Below, one piece after another: positions 9,179 to 20,600 of a stretch of 64,000 nucleotides of DNA. Source of the DNA: Variovorax sp. DXTD-1 (GTDB lineage Bacteria; Pseudomonadota; Gammaproteobacteria; Burkholderiales; Burkholderiaceae_C); assembly GCF_003984625.1 (NCBI RefSeq), contig NZ_RWKH01000004.1:124001-188000 (forward strand), given 5' to 3'. The translations under genes were made by a program, and so were the position numbers. Positions within the stretch are counted from its first letter, which is position 1, and every line of letters begins with the position of its first letter. The notes under the pieces were generated by a model, which worked only from the letters and a program-made list of their open reading frames with translations, was not told the DNA's origin and searched no databases.

Positions 9179-9229
9179 AAGGCCCCGAGCAGGGCTCATA
9201 AGATTCGCCGGTTGCAAAGAAGCCTCCAC

Positions 9230-9682
9230 ATGAACATTGCCCTCGAACACCCCGACCAGCCCGATGTCGTCCAGCTCATCGAAGCACTCGACGCCTACCA
9301 GAAGCCGCTCTATCCGCCCGAGTGCCACTACGGCATCGACATTGCCGCGCTGTCGGCGGCGCACGTGCTGTTTGCGGTTGCGCGCGACGAGCGCGGAGCG
9401 GCCGTGGGCTGCGGCGCCATGGTGCTGGAGCCCGCCTACGGCGAGCTCAAGCGGATGTTCGTGCGGCCGGAAAACCGCGGGCAAGGCGTTGCCGCGAGGG
9501 TGCTGGCCTTTCTCGAAGCCGAGGCAATCGGCAAGGGATGCACGCGATTCGCGCTCGAGACCGGCATCAGCCAGCCGGAAGCGCTGGCTTTCTACGCCAG
9601 CGCGGGCTACTTGAGGCGCGGGCCGTTCGGGGCCTACCCCGACGATCCATACAGCGTGTTCATGGAAAAAGGCGTCGCCTAG
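9230..9682 (+). CDS. GNAT-family N-acetyltransferase
   Basis: This is a 150-residue acyl-CoA-dependent acetyltransferase. The acetyl-CoA binding motif A is seen in the strand ELKRMFVRPENRGQGVAARVL (residues about 72-92) with the R/Q-x-x-G-x-G/A loop. It is followed by the motif B region with YASAGYLRRGPFG near residue 124. The start at 9230 gives a compact domain; the ATG at 9212 adds six residues without a better ribosome site. The substrate, a small amine or a protein N-terminus, cannot be inferred. It follows the LysR gene by 51 bases on the same strand. Confidence 0.85.
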   Translation: MNIALEHPDQPDVVQLIEALDAYQKPLYPPECHYGIDIAALSAAHVLFAVARDERGAAVGCGAMVLEPAYGELKRMFVRPENRGQGVAARVLAFLEAEAIGKGCTRFALETGISQPEALAFYASAGYLRRGPFGAYPDDPYSVFMEKGVA

Positions 9683-9747
9683 CCTCCGGCCGGCCATCTT
9701 CGCGCCCTCTCGCATCGGCCTCTCACGGGCCCGAAATTTGCTCATTC

Positions 9748-9785
9748 GATCAAAAATGACAGAAAATTTTCTTTTTTGTCTTATA
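9748..9785 (+). promoter_or_regulatory. AT-rich promoter/operator region of the rpiR-gsi operon
   Basis: In a GC-rich chromosome this stretch is strikingly AT-rich. It contains the 10-base palindrome GAAAATTTTC (9762-9771) nested between GACA and TTGTC, followed by TTATAT, a possible -10 element. It is the natural place for autoregulation by the adjacent RpiR protein. No experimentally known site is matched. Confidence 0.4.
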
Positions 9786-9838
9786 TTTGTAAACTCATTT
9801 TCATCAAACGCTCTCCTTTGGAGTGCACGGCCCCACGA

Positions 9839-10801
9839 ATGAGCACCAACGTAGACACCACCGGCACCACCGTGGCCCAGCGCATCGCGCAGGCCCTGCC
9901 GCGGCTGACGCGTTCGCACCGCCAAGTGGCCGACTACGTGCTGGAACACCCTCTGCAGGTCGCCACGCTGCCGATCGATGAGCTGGCAGCGGTGGTGGGC
10001 GTGTCGGTTGCCACGGCCAACCGCTTTGCCCGCGCGTTGGACTTCGACGGCTACGCCACCTTTCGGGCTGAGCTCGTGCGCGGCTTCGAATCGCTGGTGG
10101 CGCCGGTGGAGCGCTTGCGCGGGAACCTCGAGCATCCGACCACGGTCGCCGAGGTGTTTGCCACCGCGCTGGACGAGAGCCGCCGCAACATCGAAGCCAC
10201 GCGCCAATCGCTGGACTATGCCGCCTGCGAGGCCGCGGTGCAGCGCATCCTGAAGGCGCGGTCGGTGTACATCGGCGGCTTTGGCGCCAGCGCATGGCTG
10301 GCGGGGCTGCTGCAGCACGGCCTCGACGGCAGCTGCAACGACGTGCGAATGCTCTCCAGCGTGAGCGGCGTGACGCATGCGGCGCGCACGCTCATGCATG
10401 CGGGGCCGCAGGACCTGTTCATCGGCCTCACCTTTCCGCGCTACCTCACCGACACGGTGGCGCTGGCGCAGATTGCGCGCGGCCAGGGCTGCGCCGTGCT
10501 GGCGTTGACCGACAGGCCGAGCTCGCCGCTGGCGCCGCTGGCTGACGTGGCGCTTTATTGCCAGACCGAAACCAGCTACCGGCCGAACTGCGAAACCAGC
10601 GTGCTGGCATTGATCGAGGCGCTGACCAGCGCGGTGGCGCTGCGTGCGCCCCGTGCGGTGCAGTCCGCGAGCCGCATCCTGCAAGCGGTGCGCCCCTGGC
10701 TGCATGGCGCGCAAGGCCTGGCGCGGGCGGAATTTGCCGCGCAACCAGCCAGTGCCGCCTCGGCCGGCGCCCGAAAGAAAAAGAAGAAATCCTCCTCATG
10801 A
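9839..10801 (+). CDS. MurR/RpiR-family transcriptional regulator
   Basis: The protein has 320 residues. The N-terminal RpiR-type helix-turn-helix runs to about residue 80 and contains [16 protein letters not shown] and [29 protein letters not shown] sugar-isomerase fold follows, with [20 protein letters not shown] near residue 142 and [20 protein letters not shown] near residue 195. SIS domains sense phosphosugars, including MurNAc 6-phosphate in MurR, which is notable beside a peptide-scavenging operon. The gene ends in a lysine-rich tail, and its TGA overlaps the next ATG (ATGA). It is therefore the first gene of the operon and its likely local regulator. Confidence 0.88.
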   Translation: MSTNVDTTGTTVAQRIAQALPRLTRSHRQVADYVLEHPLQVATLPIDELAAVVGVSVATANRFARALDFDGYATFRAELVRGFESLVAPVERLRGNLEHPTTVAEVFATALDESRRNIEATRQSLDYAACEAAVQRILKARSVYIGGFGASAWLAGLLQHGLDGSCNDVRMLSSVSGVTHAARTLMHAGPQDLFIGLTFPRYLTDTVALAQIARGQGCAVLALTDRPSSPLAPLADVALYCQTETSYRPNCETSVLALIEALTSAVALRAPRAVQSASRILQAVRPWLHGAQGLARAEFAAQPASAASAGARKKKKKSSS

Positions 10802-11760
10802 AGAACAGCAGCAACATCCCGGTCATCGCCATTCACGGCGGAGCCGGAACCATCAGCGCCGCAACGACCAGCGCCGCCCAGGCGCAGGCTTACCACGACG
10901 CGCTGCAGAACATCATGCGTGCCGCACAGGCAGCGCTGCTCAAGGGCGCATCCGCGCTCGACGCCACCTGCCTCGCGGTCGAACTGCTCGAAGAGTGCCC
11001 GCTCTTCAACGCGGGCCACGGTGCGGTTTTCACGCACGACGAAACCCACGAGCTCGATGCCGCCGTGATGGACGGCGCAACCCTGGCCGCGGGCGCGATT
11101 GCCGGGGTCTGCCACATTCGCCGCCCGGTGCGCGCCGCGCGCGCCGTGCTCGAAGACGGCGCCCATGTGCTGCTGGCCGGCGCGGGCGCCGAAGCCTTTG
11201 CGCGCGAGCGCGGGCTCGAAATGGTCGGGCCCTTTTTCTTTTCGACCGAGGCGCGCCGCCAGCAGCTCTACCGCGTGCGCGACACCGGCCGCGTGGTGAC
11301 CGACCACGAAGGTGCCGCCATGACGCCGCCGCTCGACGAAGACAAGAAGTTCGGCACCGTGGGCGCCGTGGCGCTCGACATGCACGGCCACCTGGCCGCG
11401 GCCACCTCGACCGGCGGGATGACCAACAAGCGCGTCGGCCGCATCGGCGACACCCCGCTCATCGGCGCCGGCACCTATGCGGACGACCGCACCGCCGCCG
11501 TCTCGTGCACCGGCAGCGGCGAAATGTTCATCCGCGTTGCGGCCGCCTACGACATTTGTGCGCGCATGGCCTACGGCGGCGCCACGCTCGAAGACGCCGC
11601 CCGTGCCGTGGTGCACCAGTCGCTACCCGCCATCGGCGGCACTGGCGGACTGATCGCCATCGACCGCCACGGCAACCTGAGCCTCGCTTTCAACAGCGAA
11701 GGCATGTACCGCGGCCATGCCCGCGGCGACGAAGCCCCCGTGACGGCCATCTTCGCCTGA
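10798..11760 (+). CDS. iaaA: Isoaspartyl peptidase / L-asparaginase (Ntn hydrolase)
   Basis: The enzyme removes N-terminal beta-aspartyl (isoaspartyl) residues from dipeptides and can hydrolyse asparagine. The 320-residue precursor is expected to self-cleave before the nucleophile Thr187 in [11 protein letters not shown]. The N-terminal IAIHGGAGT motif, the NAGHGAVFT segment near residue 71 and the [20 protein letters not shown] stretch of the substrate pocket are all present. In E. coli the same gene heads the iaaA-gsiABCD operon, and that order is preserved here. It overlaps the rpiR stop by four bases and precedes gsiA by 26 bases. Confidence 0.95.
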   Translation: MKNSSNIPVIAIHGGAGTISAATTSAAQAQAYHDALQNIMRAAQAALLKGASALDATCLAVELLEECPLFNAGHGAVFTHDETHELDAAVMDGATLAAGAIAGVCHIRRPVRAARAVLEDGAHVLLAGAGAEAFARERGLEMVGPFFFSTEARRQQLYRVRDTGRVVTDHEGAAMTPPLDEDKKFGTVGAVALDMHGHLAAATSTGGMTNKRVGRIGDTPLIGAGTYADDRTAAVSCTGSGEMFIRVAAAYDICARMAYGGATLEDAARAVVHQSLPAIGGTGGLIAIDRHGNLSLAFNSEGMYRGHARGDEAPVTAIFA

Positions 11761-11786
11761 CGCGCACTCTCTCTTTCTTGCATCCC

Positions 11787-13664
<1,878 letters not shown>

Positions 13665-13675
13665 TTTTTCAACCC

Positions 13676-13700
13676 GCAGGCCCTCTCCTGCTTTTTTTTT
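13676..13700 (+). terminator. Small hairpin with T-run between gsiA and gsiB
   Basis: GCAGG (13676-13680), a 6-base loop and CCTGC (13687-13691) are followed by nine T. This short intrinsic-terminator-like element sits inside the operon just before gsiB. It may act as a partial terminator or as an RNA 3'-end stabiliser. Confidence 0.45.
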
Positions 13701-13724
13701 CTCGAACCGACTGGAGCTCTTTCC

Positions 13725-15275
13725 ATGAAGCAATCTTCTTCCTCCCTGCGATGGGCATCGGCACTGCTGGGCCTGGCCGCTCTGACAATGACCGGCACGG
13801 CAATGGCCGCGAAAGACGCGGTGCTGTCGATCGGCTACCAGCCCGAAACGCTCGACCCCTACAACACCAACACGACCATCACCACAGCCGTGACCAAGAC
13901 CTTCTATGAAGGCTTGTTCCAGTTCGACAAGGACCTGAAGGTCCAGAACGTTCTGGCCGAAGGCTACGAGGTGTCGAAGGACGGCCTGGTCTACACCATC
14001 AAGCTGCGCCAGGGCGTCAAGTTCCACGACGGCACCGATTTCAACGCTGAAGCCGTCAAATTCACGCTCGACCGCGTGCTGAACCAGGACAACAAGCTGC
14101 TGCGCTACAACCAGTTCAACCGCGTGAGCAAGGTCGAGGCGCTCAACCCCACCACCGTGCGCATCACGCTCAAGGAGCCCTTCGGCCCCTTCATCAACTC
14201 GCTGGCCCATGCCTCGGCCGCGATGATTTCGCCCACCGCGCTGAAGAAGTGGGGCAACAAGGACATCGCCTTCCACCCCGTGGGCACCGGCCCGTTCGAA
14301 TTCGTCGAGTGGAAGCAGACCGAAGCGGTCAAGGCCAAGAAGTTCGACGGCTACTGGAAGAAGGGCTATCCCAAGGTCGACACGGTGCAGTGGAAGCCCG
14401 TGCTGGAGAACAACACGCGCGCCGCCATGCTGCAGACCGGCGAAGCCGATTTCGCATTCCCGATTCCCTACGAGCAAGCCGAGCTGCTGAAGAAGAGCGA
14501 CAAGCTCGAAGTGGTAGCTATTCCTTCGATCATCACGCGCTTCCTGGCTTTCAACATGCTGCAAAAGCCCTATGACAACCCGAAGGTGCGCGAAGCCATC
14601 GGCTATGCCATCAACAAGGAAGCGCTGGCCAAGGTTGCATTCGGCGGCTATGCCTTCCCCGCACAGGGCGTGTTGCCGCAGGGCGTGAAGTTTGCCGAGA
14701 AGATGGCACCCATTCCCTACGACGTGAAGAAGGCCAAGGAACTGCTGGCCGAAGCCGGCTACCCGAACGGCTTCGAGTCGGTGCTGTGGAGCGCCTACAA
14801 CAACACGACCAGCCAGAAGACCATCCAGTTCGTGCAGCAGCAGCTCGCGCAAGTGGGCATCAAGCTGCAGGTGCAGGCGCTCGAAGTGGGCCAGCGCACC
14901 GAGATGGTCGATGCATGGCCCGACGCCAAGACGGCCAAGGTGCGCATGTACTACACGGGCTGGTCGTCGTCGACCGGCGAAGCCGACTGGGGCCTGCGCC
15001 CGCTGTTCGCCTCCGAAGCCTGGGCGCCCAAGCTGAACAACATGTCGTTCTACAAGAGCGAGGTGGTGGACAACGCACTGGCCAAGGCGCTGATCACCGT
15101 GGACGACAAGGAAAAGGCCGCGCTCTACAAGACCGCGCAGGAAGAAATCCGCAAGGACCTGCCGCGCGTGCCGCTGGTGACCGAGCAGAACCTGTCGGCG
15201 CATTCCAAGCGCCTGTCGGGCGTGCACGTGATGCCTGACGGCAACATCAACATCGACGCGATCTCGATTAATTGA
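13725..15275 (+). CDS. gsiB: Peptide/glutathione ABC transporter substrate-binding protein (SBP family 5)
   Basis: This is the periplasmic receptor of the importer, with 516 residues, the normal length for family 5. The signal peptide runs to GTAMAA about residue 29. The mature start VLSIGYQPETLDPYNTN is the family's usual first strand, followed by FYEGLFQFD, GLVYTIKLRQGVKFHDG and the FHPVGTGPFEFVEW segment that lines the peptide cleft. It lies 60 bases after gsiA behind a small hairpin, and is followed by the two permeases. The ligand could be glutathione, isoaspartyl or D-amino-acid peptides. Confidence 0.92.
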   Translation: MKQSSSSLRWASALLGLAALTMTGTAMAAKDAVLSIGYQPETLDPYNTNTTITTAVTKTFYEGLFQFDKDLKVQNVLAEGYEVSKDGLVYTIKLRQGVKFHDGTDFNAEAVKFTLDRVLNQDNKLLRYNQFNRVSKVEALNPTTVRITLKEPFGPFINSLAHASAAMISPTALKKWGNKDIAFHPVGTGPFEFVEWKQTEAVKAKKFDGYWKKGYPKVDTVQWKPVLENNTRAAMLQTGEADFAFPIPYEQAELLKKSDKLEVVAIPSIITRFLAFNMLQKPYDNPKVREAIGYAINKEALAKVAFGGYAFPAQGVLPQGVKFAEKMAPIPYDVKKAKELLAEAGYPNGFESVLWSAYNNTTSQKTIQFVQQQLAQVGIKLQVQALEVGQRTEMVDAWPDAKTAKVRMYYTGWSSSTGEADWGLRPLFASEAWAPKLNNMSFYKSEVVDNALAKALITVDDKEKAALYKTAQEEIRKDLPRVPLVTEQNLSAHSKRLSGVHVMPDGNINIDAISIN

Positions 15276-15317
15276 CCCACCCCCGAAGCCCCGACGAGGC
15301 CTGATCGCCTGTATGCC

Positions 15318-16238
15318 ATGCTGAATTACTTTCTCAAACGACTGTTGGGGCTGATCCCGACGCTGCTCATCGTGGCAGTGCTGGTGTTCCTGTTCGTCCA
15401 CATGCTGCCGGGCGATCCGGCGCGCCTTGCCGCCGGCCAGGAAGCCGACGAGCAGACCGTGGCCATGGTGCGCGCGGAGCTGGGCCTGGACAAGCCGCTG
15501 CCGCAGCAGTTCGTGAGCTTCTTCACCCACATGCTGCAAGGCGACTTCGGCACCTCGATCCGCACGCGGCGGCCGGTGTCGACGGAGATCGGCGAGCGCT
15601 TTTTCCCGACGGTGATGCTCACCATCACCAGCATGGTGTGGGCGGTGATTTTCGGCATGGGCATCGGCATCGTTTCCGCGGTGTTCCGCAACCAATGGCC
15701 CGACCGGCTCGGCATGACGCTGGCCGTATCGGGCATCTCCTTTCCCGCATTTGCATTGGGCATGCTGCTGATGCAGATCTTTTCGGTTCAGCTCGGCTGG
15801 CTGCCCACCGTGGGCGCCAGCAGCTGGAAGCACTACATCCTGCCTTCGATCACGCTGGGCGCGGCGGTGGCCGCCGTGATGGCGCGCTTCACCCGCGCAT
15901 CCTTCGTCGAAGTGATCCAGGAAGACTTTGTTCGCACGGCGCGCGCCAAGGGCGTGCGCGAGCGCACGGTCATCATCAAGCACTGCCTGCGCAATGCGCT
16001 CATCCCGGTGGTGACCATGATGGGCCTGCAGTTCGGTTTTCTGCTGGGCGGCTCGATTCTTGTCGAGGCGGTGTTCAACTGGCCCGGCCTCGGCCGCCTG
16101 CTAGTCGACGCGGTGCAGATGCGCGACTACCCCGTCATCCAGACGCTGGTGCTGCTGTTCTCGCTCGAATTCATCCTGATCAACCTGGTGGTGGACGTGC
16201 TGTACGGCTACATCAACCCCACCATCCGCTACAAGTGA
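15318..16238 (+). CDS. gsiC: Peptide/glutathione ABC transporter permease (GsiC/DppB type)
   Basis: This inner-membrane channel subunit has 306 residues. The opening [17 protein letters not shown] with [12 protein letters not shown] and the long periplasmic segment before the second membrane helix are diagnostic of DppB/OppB permeases. Six hydrophobic segments can be traced. The cytoplasmic coupling loop reads [18 protein letters not shown] (EAA-like motif), and the C-terminus has the [19 protein letters not shown] signature. It pairs with the GsiD-type permease 10 bases downstream. Confidence 0.93.
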   Translation: MLNYFLKRLLGLIPTLLIVAVLVFLFVHMLPGDPARLAAGQEADEQTVAMVRAELGLDKPLPQQFVSFFTHMLQGDFGTSIRTRRPVSTEIGERFFPTVMLTITSMVWAVIFGMGIGIVSAVFRNQWPDRLGMTLAVSGISFPAFALGMLLMQIFSVQLGWLPTVGASSWKHYILPSITLGAAVAAVMARFTRASFVEVIQEDFVRTARAKGVRERTVIIKHCLRNALIPVVTMMGLQFGFLLGGSILVEAVFNWPGLGRLLVDAVQMRDYPVIQTLVLLFSLEFILINLVVDVLYGYINPTIRYK

Positions 16239-16248
16239 GGCAGCCGAC

Positions 16249-17169
16249 ATGACGCAAGCTTCCGGCGTGTCTGCCGAAATCACCGTTCCGCCCGTGGTGG
16301 CGGTTCAAACCGCGGGCAAGGTCCGCACGCCCTGGGGCGAATGCTGGCGCCGCTTCAAGAAGCAGCCGGTGGGCATCGTGGCGGCAGTGTTCGTGCTGCT
16401 GCTGGTGTTCGTTGCGGTGTTCGCGCCGTGGATCGTGCCCTTCGACGCGGAGAATTTCTTCGACTACGACATGCTGAACACGGGGCCCTCGGCCACGCAC
16501 TGGTTCGGCGTCGATCCGCTGGGCCGCGACATCTTCAGCCGCATCCTGATGGGTGCGCGCATTTCGCTCATGGCCGGCTTTCTGTCGGTGCTGGTGGGCG
16601 GATTCGTCGGCACGGCCTTCGGCCTGCTCGCGGGCTACTACGAAGGCTGGTGGGACCGCATCGTGATGCGCATCTCCGATGTGCTGTTTGCCTTCCCCGG
16701 CATCCTGCTGGCGCTGGGCGTGGTCGCCATCCTCGGCAGCAGCATGACCAACGTGGTGGTGGCGGTGTCGGTGTTCAGCGTGCCGGCGTTCGCGCGGCTG
16801 GTGCGCGGCAACACGCTGGTGCTCAAGCAGCAGACCTACATCGAGGCCGAGCGCAGCATCGGCGCATCGGACTGGACCATCATCGTGCGGCACATCCTGC
16901 CGGGCACCATTTCGTCGATCGTCGTGTATTTCTCGATGCGCGTGGGCACCTCGATCATCACGGCGGCCAGCCTTTCGTTCCTCGGCATGGGCGCGCAGCC
17001 GCCGACGCCCGAATGGGGCGCGATGCTCAGCGAAGCGCGCGCCGACATGGTGACCTCGCCGCACGTGGCGCTGTTCCCGAGCCTGGCCATCTTCTTCACC
17101 GTGCTGGCGTTCAATCTGCTGGGCGATGCGCTGCGCGACGCGCTCGACCCGAAGATCGACCGCGAATAA
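16249..17169 (+). CDS. gsiD: Peptide/glutathione ABC transporter permease (GsiD/DppC type)
   Basis: This is the second channel subunit, 306 residues. A cytoplasmic N-terminal tail is followed by a first hydrophobic helix, then [20 protein letters not shown], the signature loop of DppC/OppC permeases. The EAA-like coupling loop is [20 protein letters not shown]. The C-terminal [16 protein letters not shown] is the typical family ending. It is separated from gsiC by 10 bases and from the aminopeptidase gene by 12, so all are co-transcribed. Confidence 0.93.
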   Translation: MTQASGVSAEITVPPVVAVQTAGKVRTPWGECWRRFKKQPVGIVAAVFVLLLVFVAVFAPWIVPFDAENFFDYDMLNTGPSATHWFGVDPLGRDIFSRILMGARISLMAGFLSVLVGGFVGTAFGLLAGYYEGWWDRIVMRISDVLFAFPGILLALGVVAILGSSMTNVVVAVSVFSVPAFARLVRGNTLVLKQQTYIEAERSIGASDWTIIVRHILPGTISSIVVYFSMRVGTSIITAASLSFLGMGAQPPTPEWGAMLSEARADMVTSPHVALFPSLAIFFTVLAFNLLGDALRDALDPKIDRE

Positions 17170-17181
17170 ATTCCCTCTTTC

Positions 17182-18237
17182 ATGTCGTCAACCACCCTGC
17201 CTTACATCGGCAATTTGCTCCAGGGCGCACGCAACGCCATCACCGATGTCGAAGGCGTCACGGTCGGCCACCAGACGCTGGACGACGGTGCCGTGCAGAC
17301 CGGCGTGACGGTGATTCGTCCGCACGCCGGCGATCCGTTCCGCGACAAGGTGCCGGCCGCGGCCGTGGTGCTGAACGGCTTCGGCAAGAGCGTGGGGCTG
17401 GTGCAGCTCGCCGAGCTCGGCGTGCTCGAAACACCGATTGCGCTGACCAACACCTTCTCGGTCGGCACGGTGGCCACGGCGCAGATCCGCCATTGCGTGG
17501 CCGCCAATCCCGAGTGCGGCCGTTCGCTGCCAACGGTCAATCCGCTGGTCTTCGAGTGCAACGACGGGTTTCTGAACGACATCCAGCGAATGGCGGTGAG
17601 CGAGGCCGATTACCTCTGGGCCTACGACCGCGCCGGCGAAGAGTTCGCGCAGGGATCTGTTGGCGCCGGACGCGGCATGTCGAGCTTCCAACTCAAAGGC
17701 GGCGTTGGCAGCGCGTCGCGGTGCGTTTCGGCGCACTCTGGTGTGCACACCGTGGGGGCGCTGGTGCTGGCCAACTACGGGCGGCAACCTCAACTCGTGC
17801 TGGCAGGCCATTCGGTCGGCGAGCGGCTCGGCAGACTGCCGGGCACGCGCGGCGCCGGGAACATCGCGAACGATGCGGAGAAAGGCTCGATCATCATCGT
17901 GATCGCCACCGATGCTCCGCTCGATGCGCGCCAGCTCAAGCGCCTGGCCTTGCGCGCCGGCGCGGGCCTCGCACGCACAGGCTCGGTCTTCGGCCACGGC
18001 AGCGGCGACATCGTGCTGGCCTTCTCCACCGCCTACACCGTCCCCGATGGCGTCGAGCGGCCCATGCCCGCGGTGGCAATGGTGCACGACGGGCTGCTCG
18101 ATGGTCTCTTTCAAGCGGCGGCCGACAGCACCGAGCAAGCCATTCTCCATGCGCTGTGGCGCGCCACGCCGGTCACGGGTCGCGAGGGCAACCACCGGCC
18201 CGCGCTGCACGCCCTGCTGCCGCCTTCGGCCCTCTGA
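17182..18237 (+). CDS. dmpA: P1-family aminopeptidase (DmpA/BapA type, beta-peptidyl or D-Ala esterase-like)
   Basis: This 351-residue member of the self-processing DmpA family removes N-terminal residues from peptides. Characterised relatives include L-aminopeptidase/D-esterases and beta-peptidyl aminopeptidases. The N-terminus ITDVEGVTVGH, the SVGAGRGMSSFQLKGGVGSA region near residue 155 and the NYGRQPQLVL segment are family marks. The expected autoproteolysis point is Gly-Ser before SIIIVIATDAPL, making Ser236 the nucleophile. Its place directly behind the gsi permeases indicates that it digests imported peptides. Specificity for alpha-, beta- or D-peptides cannot be read from sequence alone. 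Confidence 0.9.
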   Translation: MSSTTLPYIGNLLQGARNAITDVEGVTVGHQTLDDGAVQTGVTVIRPHAGDPFRDKVPAAAVVLNGFGKSVGLVQLAELGVLETPIALTNTFSVGTVATAQIRHCVAANPECGRSLPTVNPLVFECNDGFLNDIQRMAVSEADYLWAYDRAGEEFAQGSVGAGRGMSSFQLKGGVGSASRCVSAHSGVHTVGALVLANYGRQPQLVLAGHSVGERLGRLPGTRGAGNIANDAEKGSIIIVIATDAPLDARQLKRLALRAGAGLARTGSVFGHGSGDIVLAFSTAYTVPDGVERPMPAVAMVHDGLLDGLFQAAADSTEQAILHALWRATPVTGREGNHRPALHALLPPSAL

Positions 18238-18253
18238 ACTGCAAAAGCAAAAG

Positions 18254-19072
18254 ATGAAAGTCCTGATCTCCACCGACATCGAAGGCGTGGCCGGCGTCTA
18301 CCACCCCGAGCAGACGCGCGCTGGCAACGGCGAATTCGAACGCGCCCGGCTCTTGATGGCGCACGAGGCCAGCGCGGCCGTGGCCGGTGCGTTCGACGCA
18401 GGTGCAACCGAGGTGTGGGTGAACGATTCGCACGGCGGCTTTCGCAACATGCCGCCCGACCTGCTCGATGCGCGCGCGCGCGTGATCCAGGGCAAGCCGC
18501 GGTATCTCAGCATGGTTGCGGGTGTGGATGAAGGCGTCGACGCCCTGTGCATGATCGGCTATCACTCGCGCGCGCAGGGCCGCGGCATCCTCGCGCACAC
18601 GATCAACAGCTTTGCGTTCGCGGGCATTGCGCTGAACGGCGTGGAGTACGGCGAGGCCGGACTCTACGGTGCGTTGGCCGGTGAATACGGCGTGCCGGTG
18701 GTAATGGGCAGCGGCGACGATGCGTTCATCGAGGAGAACCGCGCCCTCTTCCCGAATGCCGCGTTCGTGCAGACCAAGCGCGCGACGGGATTCACGAGCG
18801 GTGTGTCGCTGTCCCCCGAACAAGCGCGTGCCGCAATTCGCAAGGGTGTCGCCGAAGGGCTGGCCGCGCGCGCAGCTTGCAAGCCCTTGGTGTTCGCCGG
18901 AACACAGTCGGTCACGCTGCGCACGCAATCCCCCGCAATGGCCGACCTGTTCTGCCAATGGCCGACCTTCGAGCGCGTCGATGGCGTCACGCTGCGCTTT
19001 ACGGCCGGCACGGTTGAGGCGGCGGTGCGAATGCTGAACTGCTGCTCCGCGATGTCGTCGATGCTGCGCTGA
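18254..19072 (+). CDS. dppA: M55-family zinc D-aminopeptidase (DppA type)
   Basis: The 272-residue protein starts MKVLISTDIEGVAGV, which holds the conserved metal ligands Asp8 and Glu10. Further probable ligands are the His in NDSHGG, the His in IGYHSRA and the Glu in EYGEAGL. B. subtilis DppA is a decameric D-aminopeptidase acting on D-Ala peptides and is also encoded beside a dipeptide transporter. The gene follows dmpA by 16 bases and is the last of the operon. Together with DmpA it points to use of peptides containing D- or unusual residues. Confidence 0.92.
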   Translation: MKVLISTDIEGVAGVYHPEQTRAGNGEFERARLLMAHEASAAVAGAFDAGATEVWVNDSHGGFRNMPPDLLDARARVIQGKPRYLSMVAGVDEGVDALCMIGYHSRAQGRGILAHTINSFAFAGIALNGVEYGEAGLYGALAGEYGVPVVMGSGDDAFIEENRALFPNAAFVQTKRATGFTSGVSLSPEQARAAIRKGVAEGLAARAACKPLVFAGTQSVTLRTQSPAMADLFCQWPTFERVDGVTLRFTAGTVEAAVRMLNCCSAMSSMLR

Positions 19073-19086
19073 AAGGAGCCTGCGTT

Positions 19087-20313
19087 TCAGGGCATGGCAG
19101 CCAGCGCACTCAGCACGCGGTGCGCCGCCTTCACGCGCTCGGCGTTGGGGTAGTTGCGGTTCGCAAGCATCACGATGCCGATGCGTTTCGATGGCACATA
19201 GGCCACGTAGGCCCCGAACCCATTCGTCGAGCCGGTCTTGTTGACGAGCACGTCGTCGCGCTCGTCGCGCCCGTCGCGCCCGTCGCGCATTTGCACGGGC
19301 CGCTCGATGCGCTTCACCTCATTGGGCTTGAGCGAAATCTCTTCCGAGTTACCGGCCAGCAAGTGGTCCAGCGGCGTGGGCCATGCATACATTTCCCAGC
19401 CCAGCCCCTGCGTCATGTCGCCGACCTTGTAGTAGCCCGTGTGCGTGGCTGCAATCGCGCGGTGCAGCGGACCGACCGGGCGTGAGCCGTACGCGATGTT
19501 CACCTCGACGAAATGCAACATGTCGGCAGCGGTGCTCTTCACGCCATAGGCCTGTGCGTCGAACATGCCCGGTGTGACGCGCACCGCCTTGTCGGCCTTC
19601 GAATAGCCCCACGCGTAGTTGGGCATCTCGTGTGTCGGCACCTTGATGTAAGTGTGCGAGAGGCCGAGTGCCGGGAACAAGCGCTTCTGCATGAGGCTGA
19701 CAAAGGGCTCGCGCATGCTGCGAGCGGCCAGCTCGCCGAACAAGCCGATGCTGGGGTTCGAATAGAGGCGCTGCGCGCCGGGTTCTGCAGTGGAGCGCCA
19801 GTTCTTGTAGTACGCGGTCATCTGCCGTGCATCGTTCACACCGTCGGGGAACTGCAGCGGCAGGCCGCCGGCTGTGTAGGTGGCGAGGTCGAGCACGTGA
19901 ACGCGGTCGAACTGGCTGCCGGCCAGCTCGGGAAAGTATTTGCTGGCGGGCTCGGAAAAAATCAGCGTGCCGCGCGCCTGCGCCCAGGCGCCGAGCGTTG
20001 CGGTGAAGGTCTTGCTGACCGAGCCCAGTTCGAAGAGGGTGCGGTCACCCACGCGTTGCCCGCTCTCCTTGGACGCCACGCCGTAGTTGAAGACATGGCG
20101 CTGCCCGTGCACGGTAACGGCTACGGCCATGCCGGGAATCTTCTGCTCTTCCATCAACGGCCGGATCACCTCGTCGACCACCTCGCCGACCACCTCGGAC
20201 AGCGCGCGGGGGGCGGCACCGCCGGCAGCGAACGCGCTTGCGGAGCAAATCAGGGACAGGACGGCGACAAGCCCGATGCGCGGCGCGCAGGCCATTTTTT
20301 GTCTCGAATTCAT
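19087..20313 (-). CDS. ampC: Class C beta-lactamase family serine hydrolase
   Basis: The precursor has about 408 residues, with a signal peptide ending near SAFA (residue 29). All three penicillin-recognising motifs of class C enzymes are present: SVSK with the nucleophile Ser98, YSN in RLYSNPSIGLFG, and KTG in VNKTGSTNGFGAYVAYVP. A functional cephalosporinase is therefore likely, although some relatives are D-peptidases or esterases. An unusual acidic/basic insert (RDGRDGRDERDD) coded by 9-base repeats lies just before the KTG motif. No ampR neighbour is seen. The start is uncertain: ATGs at 20331 and 20295 are also in frame. It converges with the peptide operon, and its stop is 14 bases from dppA. 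Confidence 0.87.
   Translation of the reverse strand: MNSRQKMACAPRIGLVAVLSLICSASAFAAGGAAPRALSEVVGEVVDEVIRPLMEEQKIPGMAVAVTVHGQRHVFNYGVASKESGQRVGDRTLFELGSVSKTFTATLGAWAQARGTLIFSEPASKYFPELAGSQFDRVHVLDLATYTAGGLPLQFPDGVNDARQMTAYYKNWRSTAEPGAQRLYSNPSIGLFGELAARSMREPFVSLMQKRLFPALGLSHTYIKVPTHEMPNYAWGYSKADKAVRVTPGMFDAQAYGVKSTAADMLHFVEVNIAYGSRPVGPLHRAIAATHTGYYKVGDMTQGLGWEMYAWPTPLDHLLAGNSEEISLKPNEVKRIERPVQMRDGRDGRDERDDVLVNKTGSTNGFGAYVAYVPSKRIGIVMLANRNYPNAERVKAAHRVLSALAAMP
19254..19289 (-). repeat. Four 9-base tandem repeats within ampC
   Basis: Four copies of CGTCGCGCN on the plus strand encode the Arg-Asp-Gly/Glu repeats of the beta-lactamase on the minus strand. The tract is in frame, so gain or loss of units would change loop length without breaking the gene. 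Confidence 0.8.
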
Positions 20314-20421
20314 CGGCCGATTGGAAACCATCCTGCCGCGCCGGTTTACGCTTGCGCCGTAACCGCTGTATCGCGCGCTTCCTAGAATCAACGGTCCGGA
20401 GCCTCATTTTCGGTGCCCGGC

Positions 20422-20492
20422 CTTATCCGGAATAAGCATTCAACCGCCCGCAAACCCGCATGGGCATTGGAGAATAAGCTTATCCGCATAAG
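20422..20492. promoter_or_regulatory. Cluster of CTTAT...ATAAG inverted repeats upstream of cysI
   Basis: The 287-base gap between ampC and cysI holds CTTAT-CCGGA-ATAAG (20422-20436), the palindrome ATAAGCTTAT (20474-20483) and the overlapping CTTAT-CCGC-ATAAG (20479-20492). Another ATAAGG half-site is at 20520. The first element matches the inverted repeat upstream of sbp in geometry and core. Activation by a CysB-type LysR regulator fits the genes served. The assignment is inferred from sequence symmetry. Confidence 0.55.
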
Positions 20493-20600
20493 GCGCGAAC
20501 CAAAAAATAGTTTGCTTCCATAAGGCGTGCTTTCAGAATCTCGGCTTCTTGCTGGGGCGCCCCGTTGGACGTGCGGCACCGCACTTCTTCAAGACTCACG

